Notes under the pieces: generated by a model
The model's input: only the letters and a program-made list of their open reading frames with translations
Databases searched by the model: none
Told to the model about the DNA's origin: nothing
Source: Accumulibacter sp.
GTDB taxonomy: Bacteria > Pseudomonadota > Gammaproteobacteria > Burkholderiales > Rhodocyclaceae
DNA length: 64,000 bases
Direction: 5' to 3'
Assembly: GCF_036625195.1 (NCBI RefSeq)
Contig: NZ_JAZKUG010000001.1
Location: 4,526,001-4,590,000 of the forward strand
Shown here: positions 50,645 through 59,588 of the stretch, one piece after another
Layout: the number at the start of each line of letters is the position of its first letter
Position numbering within the stretch: position 1 is the first letter of the stretch
Translations under genes and position numbers: made by a program

Positions 50645-51606
50645 CCGGGCAGGCGCGCGAGCAGCCCGGCGTGCAGTTCGTGCACGCGCTCGTCGGCGAC
50701 GGCGAAGTGGCCGGCGCCGGCAACCCGGTCGAGCAGGTGCAGGTAGTAGGGCAGCACGCCGATGGCGTAGAGGCGCTCGGAGAGCGCGCACAGGGTATCG
50801 AGCCGGTCATTGACGCCGGCGAGCAGCACCGACTGGTTGAGCAGCGTGACGCCGGCGCGGCGCAGCGGCGCCAGCGCCGCCGCCACCGCTTCGTCGAGTT
50901 CCTGCGCGTGGTTGGCATGGATGACGAGGCTGACCGGCAGGCGGCAGTCGGCGAGCAGCTGCACCAGTCGCACCGTCACGCGCTGCGGAATGAGTACCGG
51001 CAGCCGGCTGTGCAGGCGCAGCCGGCGGAGCTGCGGGATGGCGGCGAGGCCGTCGATCAGCCACTGCAGTTGCCGATCGGGGAGCGACAGCGGATCGCCG
51101 CCGGAGAGGATCACCTCGCTGATCGACGGGTCGCCGGCGATGCCGTCGAAAACCCGCTGCCAATCGCCGCGCGCCGGCTGCGTCGCGGCGTAGGGGAAGT
51201 GGCGGCGGAAGCAGTAGCGGCAGTGGATCGGGCAGTGGCCGCTGACGAGCAGCAGGACGCGGCCGTGGAACTTGTGCAGCAGCCCCGGCTGGCGCATCGC
51301 CTGCGCCTCGGCCAGTGGATCGCAGGAGAAGCCCGGCAGCGGCAGGCGCTCGGCGCGCAGCGGCAGCACCTGGCGCAGCAGCGGATCGTCGGCACGGCCC
51401 GGTTGCATGCGGGCGACGAAGGCGCGCGGGACGCGCAGCGCGAAAGCCTGCCCGTCGTCGTCATCGTCGTCGATGTCCACGTCGCGCCGCGCCAGGCCGA
51501 GGACGGCGAGCAGTTCATCGACATCGCCGATGACGGTCTGCAGCGCCCGTTGCCAGGGTTCGCCGGCGTCCTTCCCCTGCCCATCGGCCGGGCTTCGCGC
51601 TATCAT
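50566..51606 (-). CDS. epmB: EF-P beta-lysylation protein EpmB (lysine 2,3-aminomutase)
   Basis: 346 residues from ATG 51606, just after AGGG; other ATGs lie 4 and more codons upstream. The radical-SAM cluster is SGHCPIHCRYCFRRHF (Cys125, Cys129, Cys132), and the PLP and lysine motifs EVILSGGDPLSL and LHSRLPVLIPQRVT are conserved. EpmB converts alpha-lysine to beta-lysine, which EpmA attaches to EF-P. It is divergent from efp, with only 41 bases between the starts, and epmA follows efp, so the entire modification pathway is here. Confidence 0.95.
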   Translation of the reverse strand: MIARSPADGQGKDAGEPWQRALQTVIGDVDELLAVLGLARRDVDIDDDDDDGQAFALRVPRAFVARMQPGRADDPLLRQVLPLRAERLPLPGFSCDPLAEAQAMRQPGLLHKFHGRVLLLVSGHCPIHCRYCFRRHFPYAATQPARGDWQRVFDGIAGDPSISEVILSGGDPLSLPDRQLQWLIDGLAAIPQLRRLRLHSRLPVLIPQRVTVRLVQLLADCRLPVSLVIHANHAQELDEAVAAALAPLRRAGVTLLNQSVLLAGVNDRLDTLCALSERLYAIGVLPYYLHLLDRVAGAGHFAVADERVHELHAGLLARLPGYLVPRLVREVAQAPSKVPLPLVAAG

Positions 51607-51647
51607 GGCGCCCTTCATCGATGTTGACCGTCTCATCAGGAAATCCA

Positions 51648-52217
51648 ATGGCGACCTATTCTACCAACGAATTCAAATCCGGCTTGAAAGTGATGCTCGA
51701 GGGCGATCCCTGCACGATTCTCGAGAATGAGTTCGTCAAGCCGGGCAAGGGGCAGGCCTTCAACCGCGTCAAGCTGCGCAACCTGAAGACCAACCGCGTC
51801 TGGGAAAAGACCTTCAAGTCGGGCGACTCGATCGAGGGCGCCGACGTCATCGACCGCGACATGCAGTACCTCTACAACGACGGCGAGTTCTTCCACTTCA
51901 TGGAGCCGGAGAACTTCGAGCAGCACCAGGCGAGCAGCGCCACCGTCGGCGATGCGGCGCTCTGGCTGCGCGAGCAGGACACCTGCACGGTGACCCTGTA
52001 CAACGGCGCGCCGCTCGCCGTCAGCCCGCCGAACTTCGTCGAGCTCGAGATCGTCCAGACCGAACCCGGAATCCGCGGCGACACCGCCACCGGCGGCACC
52101 AAGCCGGCCCGCCTGTCGACCGGCGCCACGGTCAAGGTGCCGCTGTTCGTCAACGAGGGCGAGATCATCAAGTGCGACACGCGCTCGGGCGAGTACGTCT
52201 CGCGCGTCAAGTCCTGA
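51648..52217 (+). CDS. efp: Elongation factor P
   Basis: 189 residues, starting MATYSTNEFKSGLKVMLEGD behind AGGA. Lys34 in the loop KPGKGQAFNR is the site beta-lysylated by EpmA. Three beta-barrel domains are complete, ending VNEGEIIKCDTRSGEYVSR. EF-P rescues ribosomes stalled at polyproline stretches. epmA begins 31 bases after its stop. Confidence 0.97.
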   Translation: MATYSTNEFKSGLKVMLEGDPCTILENEFVKPGKGQAFNRVKLRNLKTNRVWEKTFKSGDSIEGADVIDRDMQYLYNDGEFFHFMEPENFEQHQASSATVGDAALWLREQDTCTVTLYNGAPLAVSPPNFVELEIVQTEPGIRGDTATGGTKPARLSTGATVKVPLFVNEGEIIKCDTRSGEYVSRVKS

Positions 52218-52248
52218 TCGCTGCCGGCCGGCCGGCCGCGGCCGCCTG

Positions 52249-53199
52249 ATGCCCACCCCGCCTGCCTGGCAGGCGAGCGCACCGCTCGCCAACCTGCGGC
52301 GGCGGGCGGAGATCGTCGCCCGCATCCGCGCCTACTTCACGGCGCAGGGCCTGCTCGAGGTCGACACGCCGCAGCTCTGCCCGGCGACGGTCACCGATCC
52401 GCAGCTCGCAAGCCTCGCCGTCGCCGGCTACGGCTACCTGCAGACCTCGCCCGAATACGCGATGAAGCGCCTGCTGGCCGGCGGCAGCGGCTCGATCTGG
52501 CAGATCGCGCACGTCTTTCGCGGCAACGAGCTCGGCCGCCGGCACAACCCCGAGTTCAGCCTGCTCGAGTGGTATCGCGTCGCTTTCACGCCGGAAGAGC
52601 TGATGGCCGAGGTCGCCACCGTCGCCCGCCTGGCGCTCGGTGAGCTGGGCTGCGTCCACCACCGCTATCGCGATCTCTTCCGCCAGCATCTCGCGCTCGA
52701 CCCGCTCACCTGCAGCAGCGCCGCGCTGCGCGCGGCGGCGCGCGCGCACGCCGATCCCGCCTTCGACGATGCCGACCGCGACACCTGGCTCGAGCTGTTG
52801 ATGAGCGCCGTCATCGAACCGCATCTCGGGCGCGACGAACTGTGCTTCGTCGTCGATTACCCGCCATCACAGGCGGCGCTCGCCCGCCTGCGCCGCGACG
52901 CCGACGGGCAGCCGGTGGCGGCGCGCTTCGAGCTGTATTTTCGCGGCGTCGAACTCGCCAACGGCTACCACGAGTTGCTCGACGGCGGCGAACAGCGCAG
53001 CCGCTTTGCCGCCGACCTGCGGCGGCGCGACGAACTCGGCCTGCCGGCGGTGGCGATCGACGAGGACTTCCTCGCCGCCATCGACAGCGGCCTGCCGGAT
53101 TGCAGCGGCGTCGCCCTCGGCCTCGACCGGCTGCTCATGCTGGCGCTCGGTGCCGAATCGCTGCAGGAAGTGCTGCCCTTCCCCTTCGCCCGCCACTGA
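52249..53199 (+). CDS. epmA: EF-P--(R)-beta-lysine ligase EpmA
   Basis: 316 residues. A class II lysyl-tRNA synthetase-like catalytic core without the anticodon-binding domain: motif 2 is FRGNELGRRHNPEFSLLEWY, motif 3 includes GVALGLDRLLMLAL, and ERFELYFRGVELANGYHEL appears as RFELYFRGVELANGYHEL. It loads (R)-beta-lysine onto Lys34 of EF-P. Position directly behind efp, with epmB divergent, supports the name. Confidence 0.95.
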   Translation: MPTPPAWQASAPLANLRRRAEIVARIRAYFTAQGLLEVDTPQLCPATVTDPQLASLAVAGYGYLQTSPEYAMKRLLAGGSGSIWQIAHVFRGNELGRRHNPEFSLLEWYRVAFTPEELMAEVATVARLALGELGCVHHRYRDLFRQHLALDPLTCSSAALRAAARAHADPAFDDADRDTWLELLMSAVIEPHLGRDELCFVVDYPPSQAALARLRRDADGQPVAARFELYFRGVELANGYHELLDGGEQRSRFAADLRRRDELGLPAVAIDEDFLAAIDSGLPDCSGVALGLDRLLMLALGAESLQEVLPFPFARH

Positions 53200-53244
53200 A
53201 CAGCGTCGGACAGTACCGGCCGCAACCCTGCAGCCCTGCCGCCC

Positions 53245-54096
53245 TCATTGCGCCGGAGGCGGAGGCGGGGGCGCAGCGGCTTCGGCGCTCTCCTCGGCCT
53301 CGACCTCGGCAACCAGCAGCATCTTCTCCAGCACCTCGCGATAGGGCGCCGACGAGACGTTGATCCCGCCCTGGAACGGGTGGTCGCTGACGGCGATGAA
53401 ATAGAGCACGAGGGCGATCGGCGCCGCCACCAGCAGGGTCACGGTCGCATGCATGGTGAAGCTGTCGACGCGCAGCAGGAAGCACGACGAGATGGCGATC
53501 GCGCCGAGCAGGATGACGACGATCCACAGTTCCGCCGGCAGCGCCGTGTCGCGGACGGCCTGCAGGCGCTGCCAGTGCGCCTGCAGCAGCTGGTTGTACG
53601 AGCGCAGCACCTGCGCCTGGAGGATCTTCTGCCCCTCGCTCACCGGCTCGAAGGAGACGAGCGCCTGCTGCGCCTTGTCGATGATGCGCAAGGTATCGCG
53701 CGGCAGTTCGCCTTTCTGGTGCAGCGGCCACTCGACGTTGATGACGTATTTGGTGTAGGCGATCAGCGCCCGCCGCCCCTGTTGCCGGACCGGCGGCGGA
53801 TAGCCGCCGAGATCGTGGTAGAGGACGGCGATCGCCGCCGCCTCGCGACTGACGTCACTGCCGGCATCGACGAGGTTGCTCCACACGGCGACGGCCGTCA
53901 GGCCGGCCGCCACCGCGTAAACGCCGATCAGCGCCGACAGCAGGCCGGCGATGGTGCCGTTGTCGAAGTGTTCGTGCAGCCGCGACGAGCGCACGCGTGG
54001 TGCGACCAGCGCGACGCCGACGATCGACAGCAGGGCGACGACGCCGACGACGAAGGCGGCCAGCTCGAGTGAGCCGAGTTCATGAAACCAGTTCAT
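53245..54096 (-). CDS. DUF4239 membrane protein (bestrophin-like)
   Basis: 283 residues. Two N-terminal helices (AAFVVGVVALLSIVGVALVA; GTIAGLLSALIGVYAVAAGL), a soluble stretch with REAAAIAVLYHDLGGYPPP typical of DUF4239, and two C-terminal helices (WIVVILLGAIAISSCFLL; ATVTLLVAAPIALVLYFIAV). A run of prolines (PPPPPP) near the end follows an acidic segment. Function unknown; a channel role is suggested only by distant resemblance. It sits downstream of the metallophosphoesterase gene on the same strand, 91 bases away. Confidence 0.75.
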   Translation of the reverse strand: MNWFHELGSLELAAFVVGVVALLSIVGVALVAPRVRSSRLHEHFDNGTIAGLLSALIGVYAVAAGLTAVAVWSNLVDAGSDVSREAAAIAVLYHDLGGYPPPVRQQGRRALIAYTKYVINVEWPLHQKGELPRDTLRIIDKAQQALVSFEPVSEGQKILQAQVLRSYNQLLQAHWQRLQAVRDTALPAELWIVVILLGAIAISSCFLLRVDSFTMHATVTLLVAAPIALVLYFIAVSDHPFQGGINVSSAPYREVLEKMLLVAEVEAEESAEAAAPPPPPPAQ

Positions 54097-54187
54097 CAGC
54101 GCACTACCTCCAGAAATGTATCCCGCGCAGCATGCCGGCGGCTGCGGCAGCCGCCACCGGCAGGCAAACAGGCGGGGCCACGGCGCG

Positions 54188-55708
54188 TCACTCGTTCACC
54201 CGCACCCGGGCCTCGCGGCCGGCGCGCGACGATCGGCGCACGACCTGGCTGGTGTCTTCGTCTTCCAGCCCGTTGAGGATCGAACTCACGGCGTCCACCG
54301 GGTAGACCAGCGGCAGGAGCACGCCCTCCACCCGGGTGAACACGGCGACGTGCTCGGGATGGGCGCTGAACAGGACATGGTGGTTGGTGATGCCGTCGAC
54401 GTTGAGCCAGAGGGTGCCCTCGCGATCCATCGGCGTGTGGCCGACGATGAACGGCGTGTGCTTGTCGAGCTGCAGCGAGCGGCGCAGGCGCTTGACGTCG
54501 CCGCGGCCATAGCCCTGCGGCCGGTTCGGCCGCCGCAGGCGGTTGTTGATCAGCTCGAGAACCAGCTCCGGGTGGCGATGCACGTTGACCAGCATCGGCA
54601 GGCTCACCGCAGCCTTGGGCGCTGCCGCGTGACAGGCGACGAAGTCGTCGGAAGAAACGACGTAGGGCAGCTGGCGATAGAACTCCTCCATGGCGCGCAG
54701 GTAGACGGCTCCGCGCTGGTCACCGAGTTCCTTCGCCCACAGCAGTCCCTGCGGGATGCCGTCCTTGGCGATGTCCTCGGAGAACGAATCGTGGTTGCCG
54801 CGCAGGTAGAAGACCTGGCGCGGAAAGCGCAGCTTGAGGCGGAAGATCAGGTCCATCAGCAGCATCGAGCTCTGCATCTCGCGCAACTGTCCATCCACTT
54901 CGCTATGTACCGCGTCGCCGAGGATGACGAGCACCGCGCTGCCCTCCTCGAGCGCGTCGAGGAAGGCATTCTGGCTGAGCACGGTGAGCAGGTTGTCGAC
55001 CTGCCCGTGCATGTCGGCGACGAGGATCGGCGTCAGCGATCGCGGCAGCAGCACGAGGCCGCCGGGCGTTCCGAGATCGCTCCGCGGACGGTAGGGATCC
55101 TGCCGCGTCAGCTCGTTCACCGCCTGCAGCAGTGCCAGGGCATCGGCCGCCGGCATCAGGCCGATCGGCCCGCCGAGAATCTGGCGCAGGCGCCGGAAGC
55201 GGCTGCCGCGCGCAGCGGTGACATCGGCCACCGCCGGCCCGATCGCCGTGCCGATATCGCTCAGGTTGCGGAAAACGAGGGCATCCCGGCTGTGGATGAG
55301 GACCAGGTGCTCCTCGTCGACCGCCGCCGGATAGTCGAAAACGGCCTGTTGCAGCGCATCGGCCGAGCCCAGCGAGACCCAGGATTTCGGTGTCAGGCGG
55401 AGGAAGCCGCCGATCCTGCCGGGATGCGCGCTGGGATCGACGATGACGAAGTTGCCGTTGCGAATCGCCTTGCCGCGCTCGTCGAGACGGACCTCCGGGT
55501 AGACATGCAGGCGCTTGTCGTTCATTCCGAGGCTGATCTCGATCGGCCCGCTGTCGAGCGGCACGCGCACCTTGCTGCTGCCGAGACGGTAGGTATCGCC
55601 GAGCTTGAGATTGTGACCCCAGCCGAAACCCAGCCGGGCGACGATCGCCTTCACGCGCAGCCAGAGGCCGTGCAGCGTCAGCGGGCGGCGCGTGGCAAGG
55701 GTGTTCAC
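54188..55708 (-). CDS. Metallophosphoesterase with N-terminal FHA-like region
   Basis: 506 residues from GTG 55708, whose GTGA overlaps the stop of the upstream ATPase gene. The C-terminal half (about 225-480) is a calcineurin-type phosphatase: LVADMHGQVDNLL (DxH), VILGDAVHSE (His replaces the usual Asp after GD), YLRGNHDSFSED, ACHAAAPKAAV and VGHTPMDREG. Residues about 25-190 are beta-rich with VFRNLSDIGTAIG, similar to the end of an FHA domain; this is tentative. The order PiT, ATPase, phosphatase, all overlapping, suggests a role in phosphate or polyphosphate handling. No substrate is known. Confidence 0.75.
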   Translation of the reverse strand: MNTLATRRPLTLHGLWLRVKAIVARLGFGWGHNLKLGDTYRLGSSKVRVPLDSGPIEISLGMNDKRLHVYPEVRLDERGKAIRNGNFVIVDPSAHPGRIGGFLRLTPKSWVSLGSADALQQAVFDYPAAVDEEHLVLIHSRDALVFRNLSDIGTAIGPAVADVTAARGSRFRRLRQILGGPIGLMPAADALALLQAVNELTRQDPYRPRSDLGTPGGLVLLPRSLTPILVADMHGQVDNLLTVLSQNAFLDALEEGSAVLVILGDAVHSEVDGQLREMQSSMLLMDLIFRLKLRFPRQVFYLRGNHDSFSEDIAKDGIPQGLLWAKELGDQRGAVYLRAMEEFYRQLPYVVSSDDFVACHAAAPKAAVSLPMLVNVHRHPELVLELINNRLRRPNRPQGYGRGDVKRLRRSLQLDKHTPFIVGHTPMDREGTLWLNVDGITNHHVLFSAHPEHVAVFTRVEGVLLPLVYPVDAVSSILNGLEDEDTSQVVRRSSRAGREARVRVNE

Positions 55709-56406
55709 GGCGTGGGCGTGGGCGTGGGCGTCGAGTCGACCAGGCGCAGGGGCGGGTTCTCGATCCCCTCGCGGACGTAGACGTGGAACCCCTGGGCGTG
55801 CATGAACACCGCCAGCTGGCGGAAGATTTCGCGTTGCGCCTCGCAGATGGCGAGGCTGAGCTGCGCGTCCACGGGATGCGTGCTGTGCCGGGCGCGAACC
55901 TGGCGCCGCGCGAAGACGAGTCCCGCCGGCGGCAGGAGGAACTCGAAGACGTAGCGCCGGTACCAGTCGACGGTGAAGAAGAAACGCTTGCGCGGCGGCA
56001 GCGTGATGCGTGCGAAGTCGACCTGCGGCAAGGGATCGCGATCGAGGAACTGCGCGTCGAAAACCGAAACCGCCTCGTCGATGCCGACGAAGGGCAGGCC
56101 GATGTGGATTTCGCGCGGGCGTACCGCCAGGATCTCCGAGCGCCACCAGTGCTTGCGACCGAGGTCGAGATAGCCTTCCTCGGACCAGCCGCCAAGGCGC
56201 GTGATCAGCGTGCTCTTGCCGGCTCCCGGCGGCCCGGTGACGAGGATCTGGCGGAAACGGACATCCGCCGGAAACCCGATCCCCTTGAAGACCTGCAGCG
56301 ACTCGATCGCCTCGGTGCACCCCGGCCACGTCGCCGGGACGGCCACACCGAGGCGTTCCGCGACCGCGGCATCGCCGCCCGCCTGCATTGCGCCGAGCTC
56401 AGACAA
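55705..56406 (-). CDS. P-loop ATPase/kinase-like protein coupled to PiT
   Basis: 233 residues. Walker A is LVTGPPGAGKSTLITRLGG (about 54-72); no clear Walker B is seen, but FVGIDEAVSVFDAQFL could serve. It contains DWYRRYVFEFLLPPAGLVFA, also unmatched to a known family. The C-terminus is a short PT repeat (TPTPTPTP) encoded by six-base repeats. Its ATG overlaps the end of the PiT gene by 8 bases and its stop overlaps the phosphatase start. It may phosphorylate or gate the transporter or a nucleic acid; unknown. Confidence 0.7.
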   Translation of the reverse strand: MSELGAMQAGGDAAVAERLGVAVPATWPGCTEAIESLQVFKGIGFPADVRFRQILVTGPPGAGKSTLITRLGGWSEEGYLDLGRKHWWRSEILAVRPREIHIGLPFVGIDEAVSVFDAQFLDRDPLPQVDFARITLPPRKRFFFTVDWYRRYVFEFLLPPAGLVFARRQVRARHSTHPVDAQLSLAICEAQREIFRQLAVFMHAQGFHVYVREGIENPPLRLVDSTPTPTPTP

Positions 56407-57661
56407 AGATGCTCCTCAGGAGGTAGAAGGTGAGCGCAGCCAGGATGGCGCCGACGGGAACCGTGATGAACCAGGACAGGATGATGCCGCCGATCACCCG
56501 CAGGTCGAGTGCGCCGATGCCGCGCGCAATGCCGACGCCCATCACGGCGCCGACCGCGATGTGCGTCGTCGACACCGGCAATCCCATGCCGGAGGCCGCG
56601 ACGGTCACCACCGAAGCGGCAACGGTCGCCGAGTAACCGCGCGTCGGCGTCAGCTCGGTGATCCCGCGACCGATCGTCGCCATGACCTTGTGGCCATAGG
56701 TCGCCAGGCCGACGACGATGCCGATGCCGCCGATGAAGAGCATGAACGGAGTCACCGCCGACTTCGCCGACACCGACTGCGTCTCGATGATCTGCACGAC
56801 CACGGCCAGCGGACCAATGCCGTTGGCGACATCGTTCGAGCCGTGGGCAAAGGCCATCGCCGCGCCGGTGAAGACCATCAGCGGGATGAACAGTCTTTCG
56901 ACGCTGGCGTAGTGGAAATTGCGGTCATCCCGCTCGTCGAGTTCGATGCGGTTCATCATCAGCCGCGCCAGGATCGCCAGACCGACACCGATCGCGACCG
57001 AAAGCAGCTGGCCCTCGACGCTGCTCAAGACGATGCTCACATGCTGGAGTCCCTTGCTGATCGTCACCAGGGAGACGATCCAGCCAACGAGGAAAGCGTA
57101 CATCGGCCCCCACCGGCGCGCCTGCGCGACGGGCTTCTCGGTGTTGAAGATCAGCTTGCGGATGCTCAGCGTCAGGCACCAGGCGACGACTCCGCCGAGC
57201 AGCGGCGAGATGAACCAGCTGGCGACGATCTCGCTCATGGTCTCCCAGTTCACCGCCTCGAAGCCGAGTGCGGCCACACCGACACCGCAAACCCCACCGA
57301 CGATCGCGTGCGTCGCCGACACCGGCCAGCCACGCATCGTCGCCACCATCAACCAGAGGCCGGCGGCGAGCAGCGCGGCGATCATGCCGAACACCAGCAG
57401 GTGCGGCACCGGCGCGAAGAGACTGCCATCGATGATGCCCTTGGAGACCGTCGCCGTCACCCCTCCCCCGGCGAGGTAGGCGCCCGCCAGTTCCATGATC
57501 GCGGCGAGGATCAGCGCCTGTCTGACGCTGATCGCTCCCGACCCGACCGAGGTTCCCATGGTGTTGGCAACGTCGTTCGCGCCAATGCCCCAGCACAGGT
57601 AAAGACCCAGGGAAAACGCCAGGACATAGAGGATCGTCGAATGCTGCTCGATGATTTCCAT
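56399..57661 (-). CDS. Inorganic phosphate transporter, PiT family (longer form)
   Basis: 420 residues with about 10 membrane helices and the two PiT signature repeats: GIGANDVANTMGTSVGSGAI near residue 26 and AHGSNDVANGIGPLAVVV in the second half, plus PVSATHAIVGG and PVSTTHIAVGAVMGVG. It carries metal-phosphate with a proton or Na+ down to low affinity. The DUF47 gene lies 237 bases upstream, and the ATPase gene overlaps its end. Low-affinity Pit uptake is the main phosphate route in polyphosphate-accumulating Rhodocyclales. Confidence 0.93.
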   Translation of the reverse strand: MEIIEQHSTILYVLAFSLGLYLCWGIGANDVANTMGTSVGSGAISVRQALILAAIMELAGAYLAGGGVTATVSKGIIDGSLFAPVPHLLVFGMIAALLAAGLWLMVATMRGWPVSATHAIVGGVCGVGVAALGFEAVNWETMSEIVASWFISPLLGGVVAWCLTLSIRKLIFNTEKPVAQARRWGPMYAFLVGWIVSLVTISKGLQHVSIVLSSVEGQLLSVAIGVGLAILARLMMNRIELDERDDRNFHYASVERLFIPLMVFTGAAMAFAHGSNDVANGIGPLAVVVQIIETQSVSAKSAVTPFMLFIGGIGIVVGLATYGHKVMATIGRGITELTPTRGYSATVAASVVTVAASGMGLPVSTTHIAVGAVMGVGIARGIGALDLRVIGGIILSWFITVPVGAILAALTFYLLRSIFV

Positions 57662-57752
57662 CGCATGAAACCCTTACCGATAGAGCCGCGGGAAAAGACC
57701 GCGAGCCGGAGCCTGCTGCCACAGGTCCGACGCTGGCCGGACGGTCATCATC

Positions 57753-57807
57753 GTCGCGGCCGAAAGTTGAACCAGCTGACGGTCATGACGGTAGCGACAC
57801 CCCGGAT
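57753..57807. repeat. Copy 1 of a roughly 54-base dispersed repeat
   Basis: CGGCCGAAAGTTGAACC with GGTCATGACGGTAGCGACAC recurs, at about 85 percent identity in its 27-base core, at 58822-58876 (GGTCATGAGCGTCGCGACAC). Both copies lie in gaps of the phosphate module region. It may be a small repeated element of this genome or a regulatory site. Confidence 0.4.
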
Positions 57808-57898
57808 GATGAAAGTCATGACCGATTCCCTTCATCCCCGGCCCTTCTCCCGTGCCCGCGAGAAGGGAGATGCGTGAGTCGCCGACGCGACTTTCCCG

Positions 57899-58579
57899 TC
57901 AACGGGCAATGATCAGCCGCAGCCGGTCACCGACCTTCTCGGCGTAGTCGGCCAGGTTGCCCAGCCACTGGATCAACTGATACCAGAACATCACCGACAC
58001 CGGCGGCATACTGTCCTCCAGAGCGAACAAGGCCCGCGACAACGAGATGGCCATCACGTCGGTATCGGTTTCCATGTGACCGAGCTCGACGATCATCGCC
58101 TCGACCCTGTCGACCTCGCGGCCCCGGAAGCCCGTCTCGAGCAGTTCATCCAGCTGCTCGATGATCGTGTGCGCCTGTTCACAGGTGGCGACGCAGCGCG
58201 CGACGAAGCGCCGCAGGGGTTCGGTGATTCCTTCCGGCACCTCCATCCGCCGCTCGACGAGCAAGCCGGCGATGTCCTGCGCGACGTCGGCAATCGCGTC
58301 CTGCATCGCCAGCAGCTCGAGCAGGTCACGCCGGTCCACGGCCAGCAGCAGGCTCCTCGGCAGATGAACGCGCAGCTCGTTCTTGATCGCATCGGCCTCG
58401 TTCTCCTTGCCGAAGATGCGGACCTTCTGCTCACTCACCTGCCTCTGGTCGCGCCCGATCAGCGCTTCGAACAATGGCGGCACTTCGCGCACGCAATCGA
58501 TGACGCAGCGCATGTGCTGTTGCAGCGGCTTGAACGGCGACTTGCCAAACAGCGCGGCCATGGGGCTGGCGGACAACAT
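57899..58579 (-). CDS. DUF47/PhoU-like phosphate transport accessory protein
   Basis: 226 residues starting MLSASPMAALFGKSPFKPLQ behind AGGGAAG. All helical, with the family pattern MRCVIDCVREVPPLFEALIG, ENEADAIKNELRVHLPRSL, RRDLLELLAMQDAIADVAQD. DUF47 proteins (TIGR00153) sit beside PiT genes and are thought to regulate them, as PhoU does Pst. It is of a different subtype from the two DUF47 genes at 59639 and 61413, being closer to TIGR00153 proper. The PiT gene follows on the same strand. Confidence 0.88.
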   Translation of the reverse strand: MLSASPMAALFGKSPFKPLQQHMRCVIDCVREVPPLFEALIGRDQRQVSEQKVRIFGKENEADAIKNELRVHLPRSLLLAVDRRDLLELLAMQDAIADVAQDIAGLLVERRMEVPEGITEPLRRFVARCVATCEQAHTIIEQLDELLETGFRGREVDRVEAMIVELGHMETDTDVMAISLSRALFALEDSMPPVSVMFWYQLIQWLGNLADYAEKVGDRLRLIIAR

Positions 58580-59091
58580 GGGCTTCCCTTTCTCGCGGGC
58601 AAGGAGCCGAAAAACAGACCGCTGAGCGGGCGGCGAGCGCGCCTTCAGCAGTTCGTCGGCCGTAGACAATCTGTGACGCTCTGTCTGAGGAGCACAACCG
58701 ACGACAGCCGATTGTAATCCGAATGGGCAGGAAAATGGTGCCGGCCACTCCCGTCATGGCCCGTCATCCCCGCGGCGCAACAGCCGTAGGCTCAAAGACT
58801 TGGCGCACTCGCAGGGCTCGGGCTGGCGGCCGGAAACGGCCAGCCTTGCGGTCATGAGCGTCGCGACACCCCGCATCAATCGCGCGGAACGCCCGGTAGC
58901 ACGCGCGCCACCGGTGCAAGCCGCGAGCGGACGCCGAACGCGCACTGCGGGCGCCGATCGAAGCAAACAGCCGTCGCTCTCGACAGGGCGAAAACCCCCC
59001 CACGGCAAAAAAGCCTCGTGCTAGAGTTGGCCGTTTGCATCCGATTGATCAAGGCGACTTTTCGCCACCGCGTTCGCAGGAGGAACTCGCC
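58580..59091. other. Intergenic region between DUF47 and uspA
   Basis: 512 bases separating divergent genes. It contains copy 2 of a dispersed repeat (58822-58876) and reads on several frames for 70-80 codons with heavily Arg/Ala/Pro-biased products that I judge non-coding. TTGATCAA at 59044-59051 resembles half of an FNR/Anr dyad and could be a control site for the uspA gene. No tRNA or other RNA gene seen. Confidence 0.4.
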
Positions 59092-59517
59092 ATGCGCAAG
59101 GCCCTTGTCCCCGTGGACGGCTCAGCCGCGGCTCACCGCGCCGTGCGGCACGTCGTCGCTCTGGCCCACATCCACCCGTTGCTGGAAGCCGTCCTGCTCA
59201 ACGTGCAGCCGGAGGTCGACACCTGGCGCGTGCGCCGCGTGCTGCAGAAGGAAGAAGTCGAGGCGATCGAGGAAAGTCACGGCGGCGACATCCTGCAGGC
59301 GGATGGCCAGATCCTCAGTGCTGCCGGCATGGCCTGCACAGCGATCGTCGAGATCGGTCCGCCGGCCGAAACGATCGCCCGCGTCGCCCGCGAGACCGGC
59401 TGCGACGCGATCATCATGGGAACCCGTGGTCTCGGCGCGGTGTCGAGCATCGTCCTGGGATCGGTCAGCAGCCGCGTTCTCCATCTGAGCGACCTGCCGG
59501 TGACACTCGTCAAGTAA
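59092..59517 (+). CDS. Universal stress protein, UspA family
   Basis: 141 residues from the ATG after AGGAGGAACTCGCC. ATP-binding motifs of the MJ0577-type are present: ALVPVDGSAAAHRAVRHVV at the start and GTRGLGAVSSIVLGSVSSRV (G-2x-G-9x-G-S/T) near the end, so it should bind ATP. Usp proteins help survival under starvation or anoxia. It lies between two phosphate modules and is convergent with the second. Confidence 0.92.
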   Translation: MRKALVPVDGSAAAHRAVRHVVALAHIHPLLEAVLLNVQPEVDTWRVRRVLQKEEVEAIEESHGGDILQADGQILSAAGMACTAIVEIGPPAETIARVARETGCDAIIMGTRGLGAVSSIVLGSVSSRVLHLSDLPVTLVK

Positions 59518-59588
59518 AGCCGCCGCGCAGCCGCCGCCTGGTCGCTCGGCAGGCCGGCGTGCCGCGCCCGCGTGACGGCCGTCCCGGC

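Noticed and set aside
55690..55735. CGTGGG hexamer repeats as a regulatory array
   Set aside because: They encode the TPTPTPTP tail of the ATPase and are only a few units long.
58754..59024. Open frames of 70-84 codons in the gap before uspA
   Set aside because: Arg/Ala/Pro-biased products on both strands with no ribosome-binding site; one overlaps a dispersed repeat.
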